From Aquatica leii (lineage: Eukaryota > Arthropoda > Insecta > Coleoptera > Lampyridae): DNA of 64,000 nucleotides. Location: the NCBI GenBank assembly GCA_035610365.1, contig CM069432.1, forward strand, positions 114,037,529 through 114,101,528, in the 5' to 3' direction. The position numbers were made by a program, and so were the translations under genes. The stretch's first letter is position 1; the number at the start of each line of letters is the position of its first letter. The notes below the pieces were generated by a model. It was not told the origin of the DNA. It saw only the letters and a program-made list of their open reading frames with translations, and searched no databases. This document shows, piece after piece, positions 56,475-64,000 of the stretch.

Positions 56475-57390
56475 ATACAACGTGTTCAAGATAAGAATGC
56501 ACAGCATGGGGATCTTGTAAATGGTAAGGTAAGGGTGGCTTCAATTAAAAAAATGTTGAGTTATTTAAAGTATGCTCAAATGCCAGTTGCAAAAATTCAA
56601 TGTTATTTATCGTTTTCAAAATTTTCCAAAAAATTAAATTTTTTCATTTTTTCAATTTTCGTATTGTTTTAAAAAATTAAAAAAAACTAACAGCACTTTG
56701 TCATTGACATTTTTTAAGATCTACAAAATGCCGTTTTCAAATTTTACTTGACGTTTAATCTCCGAGAAACCATCATCAACTTAATTTTTTTATATGGTCC
56801 AAAAAGAAATTACCATGTGTTCGGTAGAATTTTTTATTAAAAATTCAACGATGTATCATACATTATAGTTCTACAGCCATAAATAAAGAAAAGATAAGTT
56901 TTAATATATTCTTACTTCTTAATCTAGTTAGATGTTGAAACAAAATGTCAAAAAAAGTGTTGAAATAGGTTGCCATTATTTCCTAGACACAAGTATGCTT
57001 TCTTTACAGTAGAATTTAACACATGGTCTAAGATTTTTGATGAGTTTGTATTAACTGCTGCTATAAGCGATGCAATAACGGTTCTCGAAAAAGTTCTGCC
57101 AAATACCGCTTGTTTCTTTTTGTGGTTATGTAAAAAAAATTGAAAACGTAATTTTGTAGAGCTTGAAAAGTGACAATGATAGTGTTGTTAGTTTTTGATC
57201 TTTTAAAATAAATATAAAAATTAGAAAAATCAAAAATTCCAAAAATTTAATTTTTTAGAAAACTTTAAAAACGATAAACCATAATAAACTTTTGCGACCG
57301 GCACGTAGACTTTTTTCTAATTTAAGCTACCCTGTATCTTGTCTTGTTTACAAGATCATGCTGTGCATTTTTATCTTGCACATTTTGTAT
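56475..57390. mobile_element. Foldback element, 916 bases with arms of about 260 bases
   Basis: The left edge ATACAACGTGTTCAAGATAA is answered by the complement of ATACAAAATGTGCAAGATAA at the right. Both arms continue with AATGCACAGCAT and GATCTTGTAAA, then GGGTRGCTTAAATT-like sequence and, deeper, AAAAACTAACARCACTNTTGTC. Identity is roughly 70-75 percent. The centre (about 56760-57130) holds no gene. Confidence 0.75.
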
Positions 57391-60300
57391 AGTGCCCAAA
57401 ACAAAATATTCTGTATAATACAAAATCTTTTCTTAATATGCATTTCTTACTATACAACTTGGATGAGCTATAACCCAAAACATTGTTTTCAAGATTTAAA
57501 ACATGAGCACTATCAAAGAAATACTTTAATCCAAAATCTGCATCGGTAAAGATTTAATAATAATTTAATAAAATTATCACGGTTTGTAATAATGTAGATC
57601 ATTTTAATTTCATACATACATACGTTTTCAATACTATATCATAATGAAATCTATATTTAGAAATTTAAAGATTCTCTACAATTCTAACTCGATTTAAAGT
57701 TACAGAATTGCGCTAAATAATGAAACATCGTTACAAATTAAAAAAATACTAAAGGAGCAACAAAACTAAAATACATAAATGTTAATGTATAATGATGTAT
57801 AACATTACTATTAATCTTTTTTAGGAGTTAAGCACACTTTCTCTTCCTTTACAGATACTATGTAGTGTTTATCTTACGTAATAAAAATATATAGCATCTC
57901 AAAAATCGTATTACAAAATTGTTGGTATTAGATTAACTATTAGACATTTAATATTTAAATAATTTATTCTGGTAAAATTGAGAACGATTTATATACTTGA
58001 ATGTATTAGCATTTTATTATATAATTTAAAAAATTAAAAATGATATTGCAACGCAGGAAAGTGTTTAATTAGTACAAATAATACAGATCAAAGTAATCAA
58101 AAAGTTTCAGAATTAATTTTCTAGTTTGTTCAACTTGAGTAGTAATTGAATACGTTTCAGTGATTTTATGCTATACTAATATAATGAAAACAAGAATAAT
58201 TACTCAAAGTAATTGTTACATCTAAAACATTTGCGAGCATTTAAGCTTTCTCTAATAAATTGTTTTTTTTACGAATTGGGACTACTGGCCACAGGCGACT
58301 GGTGCAGAGATAAAAGGGCGCGAAACGTAAATGTACATAACGTAAAAGTATAAAAAGTAAATTTAGTAAATTATCTTAGTACAACCTTAAAAAAACGTGC
58401 TGGTGTTAAAATAAATAAGTGCATATTCGTTGTTTTTACGCGTGTGCCATAGAGATAAATAAAAATGATTGTAATTATCTTATCTGCAGAGGCTGTTTTA
58501 AATCTAAAGTTAGTGTTACCTAAATTATAGTAAGTGTTTCATTTTATTACTTTTTTAATTATAGTTTTATTAGTGTATGTTGTATGTATGTTAGTGTATT
58601 GTGTTGTGTTTTAGTTTTAGTAAAATTAGTTACATTTATAAGTTTGCAACAGTATTAATACCTTTACATTTAGCATTGTAAATGACAGTTCTGTTTAGTT
58701 TTAGCAAAAAGTGTAAATTAAAAAAAATCGTTAATTTAATTTTATTCAGACTGTCTGTTATTGATTTTGTTTTATATAGTTTATCTCTACTTATATGTGT
58801 TTTAAACATAATTTAGCGATTAAATAAAAAAAATGCACTTTTACCAGTACCAGTGATATTATAAGATAAGACTTGGAATTAGCAAGCATTTACCACTTAT
58901 AGTATTTAAATAGACAGTACGAAAACGTCATAAAATGAAACCGAAGTAACCACATATGCCGAGAAAAAAAAACTATTTGTTATCAGTGAAGCGAGACAAG
59001 TGTGACAAGTTAATTCAATAGCAAACAACCACCACATTCTGCAGGTGTCCAGCTAGTATGTTGATTCGTTCCACCGCGGTAGAAATAAGTCTTAAGAAAC
59101 GAAGCAAATCATTTCAATATGAAAAATCGGGCGGTTTCGATTTAGGCATGGTTTACAAGAACAACAGTTTCAGATGCCTCGTATAATATTACGAAAGCGA
59201 CTCTTGACCAAAAAAGGCCGCAATGATTGTCAAAAGGAACTCGACCGCAACGTATATGTTTGATTAAACCCTTAATTTATGTTCAGATTATGAAATACGT
59301 TTAAGCAAGATAATAATTTATTAGGTCTAATTTTCCAATTTTTATAAGTACAACTATCAGTAATCACTAGTTTAAGTCATAAACGCTTTCAACGTAAAGA
59401 ACGAAAGTACGTAAAACAAAATTTGAGTAAAAATTTTAAAAGTTCAAATTGTATAAACAGGCAGGCAATTGTAAAGATTATTAGCGTTATAGATGTGTTA
59501 AGATTAAACATATGATCTATGTTAAAGTAAAGTTAAACTATTCAATGCAAGTTTATAGTCAGTAGCGCCTTAGTTCATGGTTAATTACGAAGAAAGTTGC
59601 GAAATCGGTAAAATTTATCCCAGTTAAAATACCCAGTGCCATCTAGCAACGACGTGGTAATATCGTAAGGGTAGAAAAGGGGATAACGCCACCATCGGGA
59701 GAATGAGTAAAAGAGAGAAGCCAATTGTCAGATTTGGTACTGACTGGATTTGAAAAATTAACCAATCAAAAAAGGCGATTTTAGAAATGTCAAAATTGCG
59801 CACAATGAAGGAGGAGAAAGTTTTAAACGAAAGTTTTAAAAACCCTAACGCGAAGCAAAAAGGGAGGATTGATGGGATTGCGGACGGCAAACGGGAGTTC
59901 TTCTTTTGATCACGTCTCGCGAAAAGAGTTACTTACTTAACTTAACTTAACTTAATTCACTACGGGCTTTAATTTAAACCTTTTAATTGTGTAAATGTGT
60001 TATAATTTAGTGTTCAGTGATGTTTGTATAAACATTTGTTTAACTTTATTTTTATGTCATATAGATTTTCACTTAAATTTTACACTTTGGATCGTTTGTT
60101 AGCTATTAAGTGACACATTATTAAGTGAGTGTTAACGTGCGTCCGATCAAGGCCTAGAAAGTCGCGGTACTTGGTCTACAATTAAGGAATATGCGCCATA
60201 TAAAAAGTCAGAAATTGTAGCGTTAAAATATTCAAACTTCAAATTTTCAAGTTTTGCCGCTTTCTTTTGAATAATATATCAATAAAACTTGTTCAGATAA

Positions 60301-61000
60301 GTTACATCGACGTGGAAGGTTGTCGGATATATTTTGGGAGAATCAATTTGGGTTCTGACAAAGTAACTTGTCTTTTTCTATAACGATCAGAATTAACAAT
60401 TTAAACTGATAATTACTGTAATCAGTATAAAAATTGGAGTTAATTATCTTCTACTGTCTCACCTTTTCAATGAAAAGGTAAGTTGTATACTTTTCTAATT
60501 GTTTTGTGTTCTACAATCTTTGTTATTTCGAAAAGGTTTTTTCTTGGGAGAAATACATTTTCGATCCTAAAAGCAGTTTTCTACCGATCTGCCAGGATCC
60601 CGATGTGATTCGATTTCCGCTTCAATAGCAGACTTTGCTCCGCATTTACCTATCCAATGACAACCGGCAAGATAAGTAATTTTTATTTCAAATATTTACT
60701 ATAATTAAAAATTAAGCTTGTACATAAAATTTAAACTAAATCTTGTTCGCAATTCATGTAAAGAAAATGGCCATTTTTTAAGACTTAATCATTTATCGTG
60801 AAGTATGTAATAAAAAACAATTAAGTTAAATTTGATTATATCATAATTATTTAATAAACATGAGTTTTGGTAAATTTAACTTTATTCAACTTAAGTAAGT
60901 TATAAGTACCCTCCCTTGAATATGCTTTACACCGAACGTCTTTAATCAGACCTGAGTCCGATTGTTTTAAATTGGCAGATGCAATTTAGCCATATTACAT
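57391..61000. other. AT-rich sequence; its right part should contain a 5' LTR
   Basis: No host gene is visible. The right part must contain the 5' LTR of the element whose primer binding site is at 61004; the LTR appears to end at about 60999 (CATATTACA). Since the second LTR is outside the window, the left border cannot be fixed. ACTTA repeats at 59930-59955 and a denser GC region at 59620-59940 may be part of it. Confidence 0.4.
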
Positions 61001-61003
61001 TAA

Positions 61004-61020
61004 TGGCGCCTGAACATAGG
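61004..61020 (+). promoter_or_regulatory. Primer binding site, tRNA-Lys type
   Basis: TGGCGCCTGAACATAGG closely resembles the complement of a tRNA-Lys 3' end (TGGCGCCCGAACAGGGAC type). It lies just after the inferred end of the LTR. Confidence 0.6.
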
Positions 61021-64000
61021 ACCTTTTGTTTTTAGCAAACAATTTTCAAAATTGTGAAATTTTTCAAATATTTTACTGTAGTATTTAAATTTTATTGTGA
61101 AGGTCAATTTTCTATTAGGTTTGTTCCGTTACCAGTCTTATCAAACATTCGATTTCTATATGACTGTTAGTGTTAACACTGACCTTTCTTATCTGAACAA
61201 TGCTCTTTAATCAATAACTGTTAATAATCGCTTACAAATGTCCGGTTACTTTGATTGAATAATTTTAAGTTACTGTTCTAATTAATCGCATGCACCATTC
61301 TTTAAAATGTTTTATAGAAAAGAATTCGTTGATTTTAAATTTCTTTCGGTTTCTGGAAATTGATTATGAATTGCGTATACGAGGACAAAAACAAGAAAAG
61401 GCGTAATTGAAAACGTAAAATTTTGTCGCGTTTATTCGAAACCACTGATATCACTAATCTTGTAGATAACGAGTTTGTTTTAGCAGATGAAACAAAATTA
61501 ATTTCCGAAACAATTAATGTACTAAAAGATCAGGTTAAAGCATTTGAAGGTCCTACTACAGATAACATGTACAAAAGCATTCAAACGCGTTTAATTTATT
61601 TAATAAACCGCATTAACAGATTTATAATTCCAGAAGATAATTCGGAGCAGTACGTAGATTTTAAAAATGAGGCATTAGCTGATTGTTTGTGTATTGAATC
61701 AGACTTAATTAGTCAAAGTAATTCCTTAGATATTAAATATAATGCAGGTTTAGAATCTCCTGATTTAAATAGTAGTCAAGTTCAATTTAAACACTCAGAT
61801 ATTAAGCTTTATAAATGGAACGTCACTTTTGATGGTCAAATAACTTCTGTAACTTCTTTTTTGCAAAGAATCAACGAACTAGCTTTCGCTAGAAACGTTT
61901 CTAAAGATATTTTATTTAAAGGGGCTGTAGATTTATTTACCGACAAAGCAATTCATTGGTACCGAAATATAAGAAATAACGTAAATAACTGGGATGAATT
62001 AGTTAACGCATTAAAACAAGATTTTCTGCCAATTAATTATGACGAGAAATTATGGCACCAAATAACCAGAAAACAAGGTAGGGTGAAAATATAACGGTCT
62101 TTATCTCAATTATGCTCTCTTTATTTGAAAAACTTTCGCACCCTCCGAATGAAAACACAAAATTATTTTACATAAAACAAAACTTGTTGCCTTATTATGT
62201 AAAACAAATCGCCGTTATAGATATTAAAGATTTGGCGCACTTAAGTGAATTATGCAAAAAAATTGACGACGCGTTCTACGCTTCTCGGTGTCAAAGTTCA
62301 AACTTTCAACAAAAAGATCCAGAACCAGAATTTTCGTATACAAATTATAATCTAAATAAAGTAAAGAATGCATTTAAATATAATAAAACTTGTGTATTAT
62401 CTTCCTCCAGTAATACAAATTCATTTTCAAACGCAACTAAAGCAGAGACCTTAAAAAACTAACTCAAAAACAGTAACATGTTACAACTGTCACGAATTAA
62501 ATCACAAATACAGTGAATGTTTAAAACCTAGAGAAAAGTTATTTTGTTATCGTTGTGGTAAACCAGATTTTACGACTCGTACTTGTCCATCTTGTTCAAA
62601 AAACTTTAAATCACGTCCTTTGATGTAGGCCAACAAATGCTCCGTAAAATTAAGGCCGAGTTAGATTCTAAATTCACACCACGTCCTTTAATCAAAAATT
62701 TTAAAAATCGTCTTACTCTTTTACTAATTATAAAGATTGGGAACTATACCTACGTTTTGTGAAAAATTTTATAAAAATTATAATAATATTAATTGTAACA
62801 GTTCGGTTAAAACAACTACAAACTTTTTTAGTCCCGATAGCGATAATAGACCTTACATAAAAATAAATGTCTTTGGAAAACTATTAATTATTTATTAGAT
62901 TCAGGTTCAAATAGTTCTATAGCGGGAAACGTAAGGTTATATGTTTTTAAGAAAGCTTAAATTAATTTTTTTTAAAGTAACTGACAAATTTATAGTAACT
63001 GCAGATGGTAGCGTACCGATCTCTTTGTATACATATTTACCTATCGAACTTGTAAATATTCTTAAGGTTTTAAAGGTTTTATGCATTCCTTCGTTGCCTC
63101 ATTGTATCATTCTTGGTTTAGATTTTTGTCATTTATTTTCTATATCCATTATTTTTTCGGAAAATACTTGGAAATACTTTAGTAAAGAAATAGAAATCAA
63201 TTTGGTAGAAAATTCAGCTGTAAGACGACAAGAATAATGTTAAGTCTAATTTAACTAAAGAAGAGAAAAATTAGCTAGAATAACAATAAATGAATTTACG
63301 GAAATTTCGCAAAGATAGGTTAGACTAACTAATAAATACACACATAAAATAGTAACGAACGGCCCTCCATTTAAATGTAAACAGTATCCCATGTCGCCTT
63401 ATCTTCTGGAACATTTATATAAGGAATTAGATGAAATGTTAAGATTGGAAAGTGATAGAACCGTGTAGTAGCCTCCTTATTGCAGTCCCCTGATGTTGGT
63501 TAAGAAAACTAACGGTACCTACAGAATTCTGTTTGGCGGTCCTAAGCATAACGTGAGTAGTATTTTGATACGTATCCTTTACCAAACGTAGATCGAATTT
63601 TTAAATACTCTTAAAACGGCAAAATATATGTCCTCTTGATTTAAAAAGTGCATTTTGGCAAATAGGATTAGACAAAGAATCCAAATTAAAACTGCATTTG
63701 CTGTTCCTGGTCGTGGACTATTCTGCTTCAAAGTGCTACCGTTTGGTCTTTGTAATTCTGCACAAGTATTTCAACGCGTAATAGATTCAATTTTTGGTCC
63801 AAAGTACGAACCGCATTTATTTGTATACCTAGATGATATCATTCTAGTAGCTGATAATTTTGAATTACACATAAGATTGCTTGCCGAAGTAAAATATAAA
63901 CTCAAAGAAGCTAATTTAACTACTAACAGAAAAAATGCCAGTTTTTTTAGAAAAAGTTTAAATTACTTAGGTTTTGTAATTGATTCAGATGGAATACATA
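61004..64000 (+). mobile_element. Internal 5' part of a broken Gypsy-class retroelement, continuing past the window
   Basis: After the primer site and a leader come gag (from about 61423, wording KLYKWNVTFDGQITSVTSFL and ALKQDFLPINYDEKLWHQI), a double zinc knuckle near 62480-62600 (CYNCHELNHKYSEC, CYRCGKPDFTTRTC), a protease piece LLDSGSNSSIAG near 62900, and reverse transcriptase from about 63360 to the edge, with NSAQVFQRVIDSIF and the catalytic YLDDIILVADNF near 63820. It is a different Gypsy lineage from the element at 9050, with a tRNA-Lys-type primer site. It is broken, with several breaks. RNase H, integrase and the 3' LTR lie outside. Confidence 0.85.

Noticed and set aside
59624-59890. 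Minus-strand frame of 88 residues with hydrophobic segments
   Set aside because: No similarity or gene context; it lies in the region likely to belong to an LTR.

Overview
The window looks like a transposon-dense, AT-rich insect genome. The host genes have introns of about 50-60 bases beside introns of several kb. BEL/Pao and Gypsy retroelements, Tc1/mariner, PIF/Harbinger, piggyBac and LINE remnants are mixed together. A beetle is my best guess, but I cannot prove the order from sequence alone.

Left part (1-27.6 kb): almost entirely mobile DNA. A BEL/Pao LTR element (1419-15781, 197-base LTRs, target duplication agtac) has had two later arrivals. A roughly 1.65 kb non-autonomous DNA transposon sits in its pol region. 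A young Gypsy element (9050-15684, 441-base LTRs that look identical, target duplication atat) sits in its 3' LTR. The Gypsy element carries gag, pol and a third gene that reads as an OARD1/TARG1-type macro domain followed by a CCCH zinc finger. This extra gene is the most interesting thing in the window. Rightwards follow a broken DDE transposase with unusual DD82E spacing (minus strand), four degenerate copies of a 400-520 base tandem repeat, a 1.9 kb element with AAGCTT-studded ends, a HARBI1 relic, and a PIF/Harbinger element with TTA target duplication that still holds a two-exon MADF gene.

Middle (27.7-42.3 kb): the host gene TRIP4 (ASC-1), plus strand, eight coding exons, 508 residues, all phases consistent. 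A 12-base minisatellite lies about 50 bases before its start codon. Introns 3 and 5 (3.1 and 9.5 kb) are filled with a mariner-like relic, hairpin elements, an antisense 5'-truncated LINE with a 12-base target duplication, a large foldback, a Tc1 element, a piggyBac relic and a tRNA-like SINE.

Right part (42.3-64 kb): convergent with TRIP4 is a minus-strand gene for a large, secreted, Thr/Pro/Glu-rich disordered protein (at least 1105 residues, first exon not found). Beyond it lie a truncated fossil of the same Gypsy family as the young copy, GC-rich palindromic sequence, a 0.9 kb foldback, long AT-rich stretches without recognisable genes, and the 5' part of a broken Gypsy-class element that runs off the right edge.

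Only two ordinary host genes are supported. All other coding material belongs to mobile elements. Nothing was run: family assignments come from reading motifs.
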